In this document: positions 16,712-26,008 of the stretch, in pieces
Layout of the letters: each line of letters opens with the position of its first letter
How positions within the stretch are numbered: the stretch's first letter is position 1
Source of the DNA: an uncultured Oscillospiraceae bacterium
Lineage (GTDB): Bacteria; Bacillota; Clostridia; Oscillospirales; Oscillospiraceae
Assembly (NCBI GenBank): GCA_944382965.1
Contig: CALWOA010000014.1
Coordinates: 1 to 64,000 of the forward strand
DNA: 64,000 bases
Reading direction: 5' to 3'
The notes under the pieces: generated by a model
Database searches by the model: none
What the model was told of the DNA's origin: nothing
The model's input: only the letters and a program-made list of their open reading frames with translations
Position numbers and translations under genes: made by a program

Positions 16712-18049
16712 ATGGACGAAGAACTGCTCTCCCGGCAGCAGCCCCAGTCGTTGGAAGCGGAGCAGGCTGTTCTGGGTTCCATCCTGATTGACAGCCGCTG
16801 CATCACAGAGGTGGTGGGGCTGGTGAAACCGGAGGATTTTTACCTCCAGCAGAACCGGGAAATTTATGAAACCATCTATACCATGTTCAATTTCTCCCAG
16901 ACCATTGACCCCGTTACCGTACTGGACAAGCTGAAGGAGCTGGGATATTACCACGACAATTCCCGGGATTACATCCTCCAGCTTATGGAGATTACCCCCA
17001 CAGCCGCCAATGTGGTGCGTTACGCCAACATTGTCCGGGACAAATCCATGCTCCGGGGCCTGAACCAGGCGGCTTCTGACATTGCCGAAATGGTGCACGA
17101 AGAGGTTGGCACTCCGTCGGAAATGCTGGAATCTGCCGAGCGGAAGATCTACGCATTGCGAAAAGGCGAGCGGGGAGACAGCCTGGAACATATTGGAACC
17201 ACTTTGCACAAGGTCTTTGACCGGCTGACGGAATTGGCCCAGTCGGATTCCCTGATTCCCGGATTGAGTACCGGTATGCGGGATTTGGATACCAAGATCA
17301 ACGGCCTGAATAAATCTGACCTACTGCTGGTGGCAGCCCGTCCTGCTATGGGTAAATCCGCCTTCGCGCTGAATATTGGCATTAATGTAGCAAAAAAGTA
17401 CAAGAAAACCGTAGCGGTTTTCAACCTGGAAATGTCCCGGGAGCAGCTAGCAATGCGTCTCCTGGCAATCGAAAGCTTTGTGGAGCTTCAAAAGCTGGCT
17501 ACCGGCAAACTCAGCGAGGAGGAATGGACCAAACTGTGCATGGCCTCCGCTGCCTTGAGCCAGACGGACATCCGCATTGATGACAATCCCACTGTTACGG
17601 TGGCGGACATCAATGCCAAATGCCGCCGCCTGGACAATCTGGGACTGATTATCATCGACTATTTGCAGCTGATGCAGGGCTCCGGTTACGGCAAGAATAA
17701 CGAAAACCGCGTGGTAGTTGTTGGCGAAATTTCCCGTTCCCTGAAAATTATGGCCAAGGAACTGAACGTTCCGGTTATTTGTTTGAGCCAGCTTTCTCGT
17801 GCGGTGGAAAGCCGAACGGATAAGCGCCCTATTTTGTCCGACCTTCGGGAATCCGGCGCTATCGAGCAGGATGCGGACTCCGTCATGTTCCTGTACCGGG
17901 ATGAATATTATAATGAAAACTCGGAAGACAAGGGAGTTGCCGAATGCATTGTGGCAAAAAACCGTCACGGCGAAACCGGAACGGTGAAGCTGCAATGGAT
18001 TGGCCAGTATCAGACCTTTGCAGATCGGGAGTGGAAGCATGTTGAATAA
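16712..18049 (+). CDS. dnaB: replicative DNA helicase
   Basis: The 445-residue hexameric replication-fork helicase (called DnaC in Bacillus). The N-terminal domain begins QPQSLEAEQAVLGSILID, then follow a linker, Walker A ARPAMGKSAFALN (near residue 210), Walker B LGLIIIDYLQLM, and the C-terminal LSDLRESGAIEQDAD / AKNRHGETGTVKL motifs. No intein is present and the length is standard. Its end overlaps the start of tilS by 11 bases, so the two are translationally coupled. Confidence 0.98.
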   Translation: MDEELLSRQQPQSLEAEQAVLGSILIDSRCITEVVGLVKPEDFYLQQNREIYETIYTMFNFSQTIDPVTVLDKLKELGYYHDNSRDYILQLMEITPTAANVVRYANIVRDKSMLRGLNQAASDIAEMVHEEVGTPSEMLESAERKIYALRKGERGDSLEHIGTTLHKVFDRLTELAQSDSLIPGLSTGMRDLDTKINGLNKSDLLLVAARPAMGKSAFALNIGINVAKKYKKTVAVFNLEMSREQLAMRLLAIESFVELQKLATGKLSEEEWTKLCMASAALSQTDIRIDDNPTVTVADINAKCRRLDNLGLIIIDYLQLMQGSGYGKNNENRVVVVGEISRSLKIMAKELNVPVICLSQLSRAVESRTDKRPILSDLRESGAIEQDADSVMFLYRDEYYNENSEDKGVAECIVAKNRHGETGTVKLQWIGQYQTFADREWKHVE

Positions 18050-19316
18050 ACTGCGGTGCTTTCTCCGAGAGCAGAAGATGCTGCAGCCTGGTGACCGGGT
18101 GATCTGCGCTGTTTCCGGCGGTGCCGATTCTGTAGCGCTGCTGTTTGCGCTGTATCTGCTGAAGGAAAAAGAACAGATCACCTTGGAAGCGGCTCACTTT
18201 AACCATCATTTGCGCGGCGATGAGTCTGATCGGGATGAAGCTTTTGTCCAATCGCTCTGCCACCAATTTGACATCCCGCTGCATTTGGGACATGGAAGCA
18301 TCACTTCTGGAAAAAAAGGACTGGAAGCAGCTGCCCGGGATGCCCGGTATGCTTTTTTAAAGAGTCTTCCTGGAAAAATAGCCACCGCCCATACTGCCGA
18401 TGACAATGGGGAAACGGTACTGATGCACCTGATCCGGGGAACGGGACTGAAAGGTCTGGGGGGGATTTCCCCCATCCAGGGAAATGTGATCCGCCCCATG
18501 CTCACCATTACCCGGCAGGAAGTGGAGGATTTCCTGGAAGAGTGGAATCTTTCCTATGTGGAAGACAGTTCCAATGACACCGATGCCTTTCTGCGTAATC
18601 GCATCCGCCATCATGTGATGCCGCTGCTGCGGCAGGAAAATCCTCGTATATCAGAAAATCTGTCTCAAATGGCGCTGCGGCTGCGGGAAGATGAGAAACA
18701 GCTCTCGAAACTTTCCCAGTTTGACCAACTGCCTGGTGTTGCACGATTAGCATCGATGTCCGGCAGCCAGCGAAGCCGGATGTTGGAAACGTTCTTGAAA
18801 CAAAACGGCGTAAAAGAGCCGGAGCAAACCCATATTTCACTGGCTGAAGCTCTGATTTTCTCCGAAAATCCATCCGCCAGAGCGGCGTTTCCCGGGGGCG
18901 TAACGCTATCGAGAAACTATGATCGGCTGGAAGTATTACATGCGGCACCCTCCTGGGAAACCTGTGTGCTTCCGTGCCCGGGGGAAGTGGAATTACCTGG
19001 TCTGCGGGTGACTTGCTTCCCCGCTTCCGAGCAAATCAATACAGGCGATTGCTTCACGGTTCAGCCAAAAGGGGAGATGTTCCTGCGCCACAGACAGCCT
19101 GGAGATGTTCTCCGTTGTCCCGGCGGCAGCAAATCGCTGAAAAAGCTGTTTATTGACCGAAAAATCCCTGCTTCTCAGCGGCAGCAAATTCCGGTTTTGT
19201 GCGATGAGGAAGGGATTTTGGGTGTATATTCCATTGGTGTTCATTGTGATCGTGCGGCAGTTTCGCTGCCTGCAGTGACCATCTGTTTTCAAAAGACAGA
19301 AAGAAAGGGAGAGTAA
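18039..19316 (+). CDS. tilS: tRNA(Ile)-lysidine synthase
   Basis: A 425-residue enzyme that joins lysine to C34 of tRNA-Ile(CAU), so the anticodon reads AUA instead of AUG. The PP-loop ATPase motif AVSGGADSVALL is near residue 25. HFNHHLRGDESDRDE, ATAHTADDNGETVLMHLIRGTG and the C-terminal substrate domain (RHRQPGDVLRCPGGSKSLKKLFIDRKIP) are all visible. The ATG at 18039 overlaps the end of dnaB and has GGGAGTGG in front. It is followed one base later by hpt, the common tilS-hpt-ftsH arrangement. Confidence 0.96.
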   Translation: MLNKLRCFLREQKMLQPGDRVICAVSGGADSVALLFALYLLKEKEQITLEAAHFNHHLRGDESDRDEAFVQSLCHQFDIPLHLGHGSITSGKKGLEAAARDARYAFLKSLPGKIATAHTADDNGETVLMHLIRGTGLKGLGGISPIQGNVIRPMLTITRQEVEDFLEEWNLSYVEDSSNDTDAFLRNRIRHHVMPLLRQENPRISENLSQMALRLREDEKQLSKLSQFDQLPGVARLASMSGSQRSRMLETFLKQNGVKEPEQTHISLAEALIFSENPSARAAFPGGVTLSRNYDRLEVLHAAPSWETCVLPCPGEVELPGLRVTCFPASEQINTGDCFTVQPKGEMFLRHRQPGDVLRCPGGSKSLKKLFIDRKIPASQRQQIPVLCDEEGILGVYSIGVHCDRAAVSLPAVTICFQKTERKGE

Positions 19317-19317
19317 C

Positions 19318-19857
19318 ATGGAAAAGGATATTCAGAAAATTTTGCTGACGGAGGAGCAGATTCAAGAGCGCATTGCGCAGCTGGGAGAAGTTTTGACCGC
19401 CGAGTACGCGGATAAAAACCCGGTGATCGTGGGCGTTTTGAAAGGCGTGGTGGTTTTCTACGCTGACATGATCCGCCAGATCAAAGTCCCTAGCCAGATT
19501 GACTTTATGTGGATTTCCTCCTACAAAGGAACCAATTCTTCTGGAATGACCGTGCGCCAGGATATTACCACGGATATCAAGGGCCGGCATGTGCTGATTC
19601 TGGAGGATATCTTTGACACCGGCAATTCCTTGAGCTATACTGTGGAACACCTGAAATCCAAGGAACCTGCATCCTTGAAGATTTGCACCCTTCTGGACAA
19701 ACCCGAACGCAGAAATCCCGGCGTGACGCTGCAGGCAGACTATGTAGGCTTTACCATTCCCAATGAATTTGTGGTAGGTTATGGCCTGGATTATAACGAA
19801 AAATATCGCAATCTTCCCTTTGTCGGCATTTTGAAGCCGGAAGTATATGAAAAGTAA
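19318..19857 (+). CDS. hpt: hypoxanthine phosphoribosyltransferase
   Basis: A 179-residue purine-salvage enzyme that makes IMP or GMP from the free base and PRPP. The PRPP-binding loop HVLILEDIFDTGNSLSY (about residues 90-107) and the VGVLKGVVVFYADMIR segment are typical. Translation starts one base after the tilS stop codon. tilS, hpt and ftsH form a conserved operon in Firmicutes. Confidence 0.97.
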   Translation: MEKDIQKILLTEEQIQERIAQLGEVLTAEYADKNPVIVGVLKGVVVFYADMIRQIKVPSQIDFMWISSYKGTNSSGMTVRQDITTDIKGRHVLILEDIFDTGNSLSYTVEHLKSKEPASLKICTLLDKPERRNPGVTLQADYVGFTIPNEFVVGYGLDYNEKYRNLPFVGILKPEVYEK

Positions 19858-19871
19858 GGAGAACGCACCCA

Positions 19872-21746
19872 TTGAAGAACCGTAGATTCATACCTCTGCT
19901 CGTTTACCTGGTGATTCTGATTGCCATTTTTACCTGGGCAAAAGATTTGCTGGACAAAGAGGTGAATCAGATTCCCTATTCTGAAATTGTGGAGCTGTTC
20001 CAGCAGGAGCAGGTTCGGAGTTTTGTGGTGGAGGATGATCTGATCGAACTTAACTTGTACACACCCTATAACGGGGAGACCACCTTGGTGGCGGCTCTGG
20101 CCGAACCAGAATTTTTTCTCCAGGAGATGGGCCCCCTGCTGAGCGAGCAGAAGAAGGCCGGTGTGCTGGAATACTATCACTTTGTGCCGGATGAGGGATT
20201 TTCACCCTATGAATTGATTCTGCCCCTGGTCATTGCCGGGTTGGTGATTCTGTTCATCTGGGCAATCTTTATGAACCGGGCAAACAACACGAACCCCTTG
20301 AGCAACTTCGGTAAGGCCCGGACGGTGCTGGGCGTTCCAGAAGGAAAGAAAGTAACCTTTGCGGATGTGGCCGGTGCTGATGAAGAAAAGGATGAACTGC
20401 AGGAAGTGGTGGATTTCCTGCGCAATCCGGAAAAGTTCACAGAAATTGGCGCACGAATCCCACACGGCATGCTGCTGGTTGGCCCTCCCGGCACTGGTAA
20501 GACCTTGCTGGCCCGGGCAGTAGCGGGAGAGGCGGATGTTCAGTTCCTGTCCATCTCCGGTTCCGACTTTGTGGAAATGTATGTAGGCGTCGGTGCCAGC
20601 CGTGTCCGGGACCTGTTTGAGCAGGCAAAAAAGATTGCCCCTGCCATCATCTTCATTGACGAGATTGATGCGGTGGGCCGCAAACGTGGCTCCGGTCTGG
20701 GCGGCGGTCATGATGAAAAAGAGCAAACGCTGAACCAGCTTCTGGTGGAGATGGACGGCTTCAGCCGGACTGAGGGCATCATTGTTCTGGCAGCAACCAA
20801 CCGCCCGGATATTCTGGACCCGGCGCTGCTGCGTCCCGGTCGCTTTGACCGGCAGATTCATGTTGGCCGTCCGGATGTAAAAGGCCGGGAGGAAATCCTG
20901 AAAGTTCATGCCAAGGGTAAAAAGCTGGACGATTCCGTGAACTTGAAAACTGTGGCCCGCTCCACAGCTGGTTTTACTGGTGCAGATTTGAGCAACCTGC
21001 TCAACGAAGCGGCCATCATGGCAGCCCGGGATAATCGCCCGGTGTTGACCATGGAAGATCTGAACGAAGCTTTGATGAAGATCACCGCAGGACCCGCCAA
21101 AAAGAGCCGTGTGCAGACCCGGAAGGATCTGAAAGAGACGGCGATTCACGAAGCTGGCCATGCCATTGCCATGTACAATCTGCCCACCCACGACCCGGTA
21201 CGGCACATTACCATCATTCCACGAGGGAATTCTCTGGGAGCCACCTGGTACCTGCCGGCGGACGATTCCTCTAATTTGACCCGCAACCAGATGTACGAAC
21301 AGATTGTATCCCTGCTGGGCGGCCGTGTGGCGGAAGCCTTGTTCCTGGGAGATATCTCCGTAGGCGCTTCCAATGACATTGATCGGGCGACCAAGTTGGC
21401 CCGTGATATGGTAGCCCGGTATGGTATGTGCGAAAAGCTGGGCACGGTATCCTACCTGGACGGTGGAGAGGTCTTTATTGGTCGGGACTACCAGACCACT
21501 AAGAGCTACTCGGAAAAAGTGGCCGGTACTATCGATGATGAGGTCAAGGCACTGATTGACAAAGCATATGATCAGTGCAAGCAGATCCTGACGGACAACG
21601 CGGATAAGCTTCACCAGGTAGTGGATTTCCTTCTGGAGAAAGAATCCATGACAGGCGAGCAATTTGATGCCCTGATGAAGGGCCAGAAGGTCGAGGACGC
21701 CTCTTCCACAGCCCTGTTTGATGGTTTTGAGGAAACCAAAGAGTAA
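19872..21746 (+). CDS. ftsH: ATP-dependent zinc metalloprotease FtsH
   Basis: A 624-residue membrane-bound AAA+ protease for quality control of membrane and regulatory proteins. The start is a TTG at 19872 behind TAAGGAGA. Two membrane segments (about residues 7-25 and 115-135) flank a short external domain. The AAA domain has GPPGTGKT, the second region of homology is at [21 protein letters not shown], and the protease site is HEAGH starting at H426. The external domain is short and divergent, as in other Clostridia. A terminator follows directly. Confidence 0.97.
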   Translation: MKNRRFIPLLVYLVILIAIFTWAKDLLDKEVNQIPYSEIVELFQQEQVRSFVVEDDLIELNLYTPYNGETTLVAALAEPEFFLQEMGPLLSEQKKAGVLEYYHFVPDEGFSPYELILPLVIAGLVILFIWAIFMNRANNTNPLSNFGKARTVLGVPEGKKVTFADVAGADEEKDELQEVVDFLRNPEKFTEIGARIPHGMLLVGPPGTGKTLLARAVAGEADVQFLSISGSDFVEMYVGVGASRVRDLFEQAKKIAPAIIFIDEIDAVGRKRGSGLGGGHDEKEQTLNQLLVEMDGFSRTEGIIVLAATNRPDILDPALLRPGRFDRQIHVGRPDVKGREEILKVHAKGKKLDDSVNLKTVARSTAGFTGADLSNLLNEAAIMAARDNRPVLTMEDLNEALMKITAGPAKKSRVQTRKDLKETAIHEAGHAIAMYNLPTHDPVRHITIIPRGNSLGATWYLPADDSSNLTRNQMYEQIVSLLGGRVAEALFLGDISVGASNDIDRATKLARDMVARYGMCEKLGTVSYLDGGEVFIGRDYQTTKSYSEKVAGTIDDEVKALIDKAYDQCKQILTDNADKLHQVVDFLLEKESMTGEQFDALMKGQKVEDASSTALFDGFEETKE

Positions 21747-21752
21747 TACAAA

Positions 21753-21786
21753 CCTCCTGCCATGGATTTGGCAGGAGGTCCTTTTT
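21753..21786 (+). terminator. terminator of the tilS-hpt-ftsH unit
   Basis: A 10-bp stem CCTCCTGCCA / TGGCAGGAGG (21753-21762, 21769-21778) is followed by TCCTTTTTG. Confidence 0.9.
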
Positions 21787-21794
21787 GTGCATAG

Positions 21795-21827
21795 GAAAAC
21801 TGGCAGCAGGCGAAAGCCTGCTGCCAG
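21795..21827 (-). terminator. terminator of cstA
   Basis: A 12-bp perfect GC-rich stem (21800-21811 and 21816-21827, GAAA loop on the plus strand) runs into TTTTCC on the minus strand, directly after the cstA stop codon. Confidence 0.85.
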
Positions 21828-21835
21828 TAGTTAAT

Positions 21836-23284
21836 TTACTTAGCCAAAGGAGTCTTGTAAGCGGCAGCCTTCTTCTGGAAGAGCAGCAGGAAGGCAACAG
21901 CAGCTACCAGGCCGACCACGATTGCGATGGGGTAGTAAGTGCTATAGGGGACACCCATGGGAGTCCACAGCAGGCCCATGCACTCAGGAGCGGCAAAGAA
22001 GTATGTAATGGACACACCAGTCATGAAGGTTGCGGGAACAGCACACAGCCAGTAGTTCTTGCCGTTTTGAACCAGGTACATAGCAGCGGCCCACAGAGCG
22101 ATCATAGCCAGAGTCTGGTTGGACCAGGAGAAGTAACGCCATACCACAGAGTAGTCGATCTGGCAAATGGCAGCACCGGCACCCAACAGAGGGATGGTCA
22201 GCAGCAGACGCTTCTTCCAATCCTTCTGGTCGATCTTGAACCAGTCAGCCAGAGTCAGACGGGCGCTACGGTAAGCGGTATCACCGGAAGTGATGGGGCA
22301 GGCGATAACACCCAGCATAGCCAGAACGCCGCCCAGCTTGCCCATGGTGGTGTTGCAGATTTCATAGACAACAGCGTTGACACCGGCACCAGCCTCCAGC
22401 AGAGCCTGGCTGTTTTCGTAGAAGGAAACACCGGCAGCAGCCCAGACCATAGCGATAACGCCTTCAGCGACCATGGCGCCGTAGAAGACCATATGGCCCT
22501 GCTTCTCACTGGTGCAGCAGCGAGCCATCATAGGAGACTGAGTAGCATGGAAACCGGAGATAGCGCCGCAGGCCACGGTGATGAACATGAAGGGCCATAC
22601 ATTGACGCCGCCAGCGTGCTGGTTAGAGAAGTTGTTCCACAGTTCGGGCATCTGGTAGTCACCGGAGAACATCAGAACACCGGCAACGCCCACAGCCATA
22701 ACGATCAGGCAGATACCAAACAGGGGGTAAACCTTGCCGATCACCTTGTCGATAGGAACGAAGGTAGCAATGAAGTAGTAGATGATGATGACCCACAGCC
22801 AGAAGTTGGCATCCAGGCTCTCAGGAGTCAGCATAGCCAGCAGACCGGCAGGACCCTTGGAGAACACAACACCGACCATGACCAGCAGGACAACGGAGAA
22901 CACACGCATGACCTGCAGCATCACATTGCCCAGGTACTTACCGGTGATCTCGGAAATGCTGGCGCCTTCATGGCGCATGGACAGCATGCCGCACATGTAG
23001 TCATGGACACCGCCGGCAAAAATAGTACCGAAGACAATCCACAGATACACGATGGGGCCAAACAGGGCACCGTTCAGAGCACCGAAGATGGGGCCTAAAC
23101 CAGCGATGTTCAGCAGCTGAACCAGGAAAATTTTCCAGCCCTTCATGGGGACAAAGTCAACGCCGTCATTGAGAGTAATGGCGGGAGTTGCCCGGTCATC
23201 GGAACCGAAAATCCGGTCTACGCGCTTGCCGTAAAACACGTAACCCAATGCCAGGAGTGCGATGGAGAGAATAAACGTAACCAT
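21836..23284 (-). CDS. cstA: CstA-family carbon starvation protein / pyruvate transporter
   Basis: A 482-residue, highly hydrophobic transporter of the CstA family, whose characterised members import pyruvate or peptides. Family motifs seen are WKIFLVQLLNIAGLGPIFGAL near residue 50, GGVHDYMCGMLSMRHEG, and GFHATQSPMMARC. The protein has about a dozen membrane segments. It belongs to the short (about 480-residue) class rather than the 700-residue enterobacterial form. ATG at 23284 follows AGGAGGAAG. Codons are strongly biased toward common ones, which suggests good expression. No sensor pair is next to it. Confidence 0.93.
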   Translation of the reverse strand: MVTFILSIALLALGYVFYGKRVDRIFGSDDRATPAITLNDGVDFVPMKGWKIFLVQLLNIAGLGPIFGALNGALFGPIVYLWIVFGTIFAGGVHDYMCGMLSMRHEGASISEITGKYLGNVMLQVMRVFSVVLLVMVGVVFSKGPAGLLAMLTPESLDANFWLWVIIIYYFIATFVPIDKVIGKVYPLFGICLIVMAVGVAGVLMFSGDYQMPELWNNFSNQHAGGVNVWPFMFITVACGAISGFHATQSPMMARCCTSEKQGHMVFYGAMVAEGVIAMVWAAAGVSFYENSQALLEAGAGVNAVVYEICNTTMGKLGGVLAMLGVIACPITSGDTAYRSARLTLADWFKIDQKDWKKRLLLTIPLLGAGAAICQIDYSVVWRYFSWSNQTLAMIALWAAAMYLVQNGKNYWLCAVPATFMTGVSITYFFAAPECMGLLWTPMGVPYSTYYPIAIVVGLVAAVAFLLLFQKKAAAYKTPLAK

Positions 23285-23333
23285 AGTCTTCCTCCTAAAA
23301 AATATTCCGAAGTATGAAACTCCGTACATGGGG

Positions 23334-23362
23334 ATTATAGTACGCATTCCTTGATTTGGCAA
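23334..23362 (-). promoter_or_regulatory. sigma-A-type promoter of cstA
   Basis: On the minus strand a TTGCCA -35 (23362-23357) and a TATAAT -10 (23339-23334) with a 17-base spacer, 50 bases before the start codon. Confidence 0.8.
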
Positions 23363-23506
23363 TGGCTAGAGTGAGAGATTTTAACTTTTTGTGAACAACG
23401 TAGAATCTACACCACATATTTTGGCAATAATCAACAAGTTAAGGCGGCGTTCATTAGTTGTTTCTCACAATAAGTGTACAAATTGTGGATATTTGGATAA
23501 ATTGGG

Positions 23507-24178
23507 TTACAAACCGTAAAGCAGAACCGCCAGGAACTGAAGCAGTGCACCTAGATTGACAAACAAATGAAATACGGAGTGCATCCATTTTCGCTTTTTG
23601 CCAAGACCATAAAGAACGGAGCCAATGGTGTAGGCAACTCCGCCGGAAAGCAGCAGCAAAAAACCGGGAAGGGTGAGAACTTCCAAAACCTGCCGGTAGA
23701 AGGGGATTACCGCCCATCCCATGCCGATGTAGCAGATCATTGAGAATACGGCATATTGTTTCAAGTCAATGGCTGTAAAGACCACGGCAATCAGCGCCAT
23801 CGCCAACTCAAAGCCGAATAAGCCCCAGGCTAGTCTGGGATAAACCGGACGTAGCGCGGACAGCACAACAGCGGTGTACGTTCCGGCAATCAAAAAGTAT
23901 ATGGTGCAGTGGTCAATCACCTGCATAACTTTCTTGCCCAGATTTGGGCTCAGACCGTGATACACGCTGGAGATGGTGAAGGTGAGAATCATGGTGGTTC
24001 CGTAAATGGCGGAAGAAACAATACCGTATACGTTGCCGTTTCCCGCGGCTTGTATGATACAAAGGACCAGCGCCACGATTCCCAGAACACCGCCAATAAT
24101 GTGGGTGACCATGTTGGTAATTTCCTCGCCTTTGGTATAATCCGGAAGGCTTCGGTCAGACAATTTTGTTCGTTTCAT
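23507..24178 (-). CDS. hemolysin-III family membrane protein
   Basis: A 223-residue seven-helix protein of the HlyIII/PAQR superfamily. Markers are EEITNMVTHIIGGVLGIVAL at the start, SSVYHGL (His and Ser typical of the metal-binding site), IDHCTIYFLIAGTYT and the C-terminal HSVFHLFVNLGALLQF. The likely zinc ligands, one His in helix 2 and two near the C-terminus, are present. PAQR-like proteins are thought to be membrane hydrolases; real hemolytic activity should not be assumed. The start at 24178 (MKRTKL) has GAGGA 5 bases upstream, better than the ATG at 24190. Confidence 0.92.
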   Translation of the reverse strand: MKRTKLSDRSLPDYTKGEEITNMVTHIIGGVLGIVALVLCIIQAAGNGNVYGIVSSAIYGTTMILTFTISSVYHGLSPNLGKKVMQVIDHCTIYFLIAGTYTAVVLSALRPVYPRLAWGLFGFELAMALIAVVFTAIDLKQYAVFSMICYIGMGWAVIPFYRQVLEVLTLPGFLLLLSGGVAYTIGSVLYGLGKKRKWMHSVFHLFVNLGALLQFLAVLLYGL

Positions 24179-24310
24179 AGGAATCCTCATTTCTTGTATG
24201 TGATACTATAACTATAGCACAGTTTTTGAGTTTATAGTCCTACCATTGGAAACTTTTACTCTACAAGGGGATAACGCAGATTCTACCCCGAGTAGAGAAG
24301 GAAAATGGGG

Positions 24311-24339
24311 TTGACAAATGGAGCCGCATAACATACAAT
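24311..24339 (+). promoter_or_regulatory. sigma-A-type promoter of the lysA leader
   Basis: A consensus TTGACA (24311-24316), 17-base spacer and TACAAT (24334-24339). Transcription would start near 24346 and enter the riboswitch. Confidence 0.88.
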
Positions 24340-24345
24340 TCATAT

Positions 24346-24500
24346 GTACTACGGCTGAGGTTGCGAAAACGATTAGTACACTTCCGGAGTGGCAAGAGCC
24401 GGGAGCCGAAAGGCGTTTTCGCCGAAGGATTTGTCTGATGCCAAGCGGGCTTTTCCTGGGGCTGCGCAGAATATGCGCAGAACTGTCATCCATGTGATGT
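24346..24500 (+). ncRNA. lysine riboswitch (L-box) aptamer
   Basis: The leader of a diaminopimelate decarboxylase gene contains L-box core elements in the right order: GAGGTTGCG (24357-24365), AGTA (24375-24378), AGCCGAAAGGCG (24404-24415), GCCGAAGG (24421-24428), a GC-rich hairpin CTGCGCAGAATATGCGCAG, and AACTGTCATCC (24481-24491). A promoter stands just upstream and a rho-independent terminator just downstream, so lysine binding probably ends transcription early. The limits of the aptamer are approximate; a covariance-model search would fix them. Confidence 0.88.
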
Positions 24501-24529
24501 TGTGCTGCCGGGGCAAAGCGATGTGTTTT

Positions 24530-24557
24530 CCCTGTGCCGGCGGCACAGGGATTTTTT
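24530..24557 (+). terminator. regulatory terminator of the lysine riboswitch
   Basis: A stem CCCTGTGCCG / CGGCACAGGG (24530-24539, 24541-24550) followed by ATTTTTTG, 35 bases before the lysA start. It acts as the expression platform of the riboswitch rather than as a gene end. Confidence 0.85.
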
Positions 24558-24592
24558 GTTGGGTAACTACCATAGAAATGAGGATATAAAGT

Positions 24593-25861
24593 ATGAAAAA
24601 GACCCCCTTTCTCACCTTGCTGCAGGCGCAGAGAATCAAGCAGCAGATTCCTACCCCCTTTCACATTTATGATGAGGCCGGGATTCGTGCAAATGCCCGG
24701 GCACTGAAGGAGGCCTTTTCCTGGAACAAAGGTTTTCGGGAGTATTTTGCGGTAAAGGCAACCCCCAATCCTTATATTGTGCGGATTTTGAAGGAAGAGG
24801 GCTGCGGCTGCGACTGCGCTACTTATACGGAGCTTTTGCTGGCGGAAGCGGTAGGCGTAACGGGACATGATGTTATGTTCTCTTCCAATGTGACGCCGGA
24901 AAAGGATATGCGCAAGGCCTATGAAATGGGTGCCTATATCAATCTGGATGATTCTACCCATGTGGAATTTTTAGCACGGATTGCCGATGGGAAAGTGCCG
25001 GAGACCGTTTGCCTGCGTTATAACCCCGGTGGATCCTTCTCTCTGGGCAATACCATTATGGATATGCCCCGGGATGCCAAGTACGGCATGACAGAGGATC
25101 AGATGGCAGGGGCGATCAATCGTCTGATGAAGCTGGGAACCAAGCATTTTGGTATCCATGCGTTCCTGGCCTCCAATACCACCACCAACGAGTACTATCC
25201 GGAACTGGCCAGCCAGCTGTTCCGCCTGGCTGTCCGACTGCGCAATGCTACTGGAGCACATATCGCCTTTATCAATCTTTCCGGCGGTATTGGTGTGGAT
25301 TACCGACCGGAGCAGCCTGCCAGCAATATTCAAATCATCGGACAAGGTGTTCGGGACCGGTATCAGCAGATTCTTACGCCCCAGGGAATGGATGACGTGG
25401 CGATTTATACGGAGTTGGGCCGGTTTATGTTGGCACCCTATGGCCACCTGATTGCCACAGTGCTGCACCAGAAACACATTTACCGGGAATATGTAGGCCT
25501 GGATGCCTGTGCGGCAGACCTGATGCGTCCTGCTATGTATGGAGCTTATCACCACATCACCGTTCTTGGCAAGGAAGATGCCATTTTGGACCATGTTTAC
25601 GATGTCACTGGCGGCTTGTGCGAGAACAATGACAAATTTGCTATCGAGCGCAGCTTGCCGGAGATTGAAGTGGGAGATATCGTGGCCATTCACGATACCG
25701 GTGCCCATGGATATTCCATGGGATATAACTATAACGGAAAACTTCGCGCAGCAGAGGTCCTGCTGAAAGAGGACGGAACCTTCCAGCTGATCCGGCGTGC
25801 GGAAACAACCCGGGACTATTTTGCGACCTTTGACTGCACAGAATTTACCTTCGGGGAGTAA
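24593..25861 (+). CDS. lysA: diaminopimelate decarboxylase
   Basis: A 422-residue fold-type III PLP enzyme that makes lysine from meso-diaminopimelate. The PLP lysine lies in REYFAVKATPNPYIVRIL (near residue 55). GIHAFLASNTTTNEYY and NLSGGIGVDY bind the phosphate, and GLCENNDKFA carries the catalytic Cys region. The motif order and length fit LysA and its close relatives. The lysine riboswitch in its leader strongly supports this over ornithine or carboxynorspermidine decarboxylase, which share the fold. GAGGATA gives the ribosome site. It appears monocistronic. Confidence 0.94.
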   Translation: MKKTPFLTLLQAQRIKQQIPTPFHIYDEAGIRANARALKEAFSWNKGFREYFAVKATPNPYIVRILKEEGCGCDCATYTELLLAEAVGVTGHDVMFSSNVTPEKDMRKAYEMGAYINLDDSTHVEFLARIADGKVPETVCLRYNPGGSFSLGNTIMDMPRDAKYGMTEDQMAGAINRLMKLGTKHFGIHAFLASNTTTNEYYPELASQLFRLAVRLRNATGAHIAFINLSGGIGVDYRPEQPASNIQIIGQGVRDRYQQILTPQGMDDVAIYTELGRFMLAPYGHLIATVLHQKHIYREYVGLDACAADLMRPAMYGAYHHITVLGKEDAILDHVYDVTGGLCENNDKFAIERSLPEIEVGDIVAIHDTGAHGYSMGYNYNGKLRAAEVLLKEDGTFQLIRRAETTRDYFATFDCTEFTFGE

Positions 25862-25948
25862 TGCGCAGTTTGAACAAAAATAGAGCGTGAAATTTGGAGG
25901 CAGTCGAGCAAATTAACAAGAAAATTTCATACTTTTCTGCTGTGGGTG

Positions 25949-25957
25949 TGCTATAAT
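25949..25957 (+). promoter_or_regulatory. extended -10 promoter of the CBS-domain gene
   Basis: TGCTATAAT (25949-25957) is an extended -10 box. No clear -35 box is seen at the right distance. About 50 bases to the ribosome site. Confidence 0.65.
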
Positions 25958-26008
25958 GATACAGGAGGCAGGGGATACAGCCTGCTTCAGACCGAAAAGG
26001 AGAACCCT

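Noticed and set aside
20202..21662. A 486-codon open frame antisense to ftsH, and similar long antisense frames elsewhere (for example 39070-41103 against the GGGtGRT pair, 30771-33203 against glmM, 12152-13480 against RNase J)
   Set aside because: Each lies opposite a gene with clear family motifs, has no ribosome site or promoter of its own, and its predicted protein is of low, His/Gln-rich complexity. Biased codon use in the real genes keeps the antisense frame open.
23507..24178. A true hemolysin toxin
   Set aside because: The hemolysin-III name is historical. The protein is a PAQR-like seven-helix membrane protein and no toxin features are seen.
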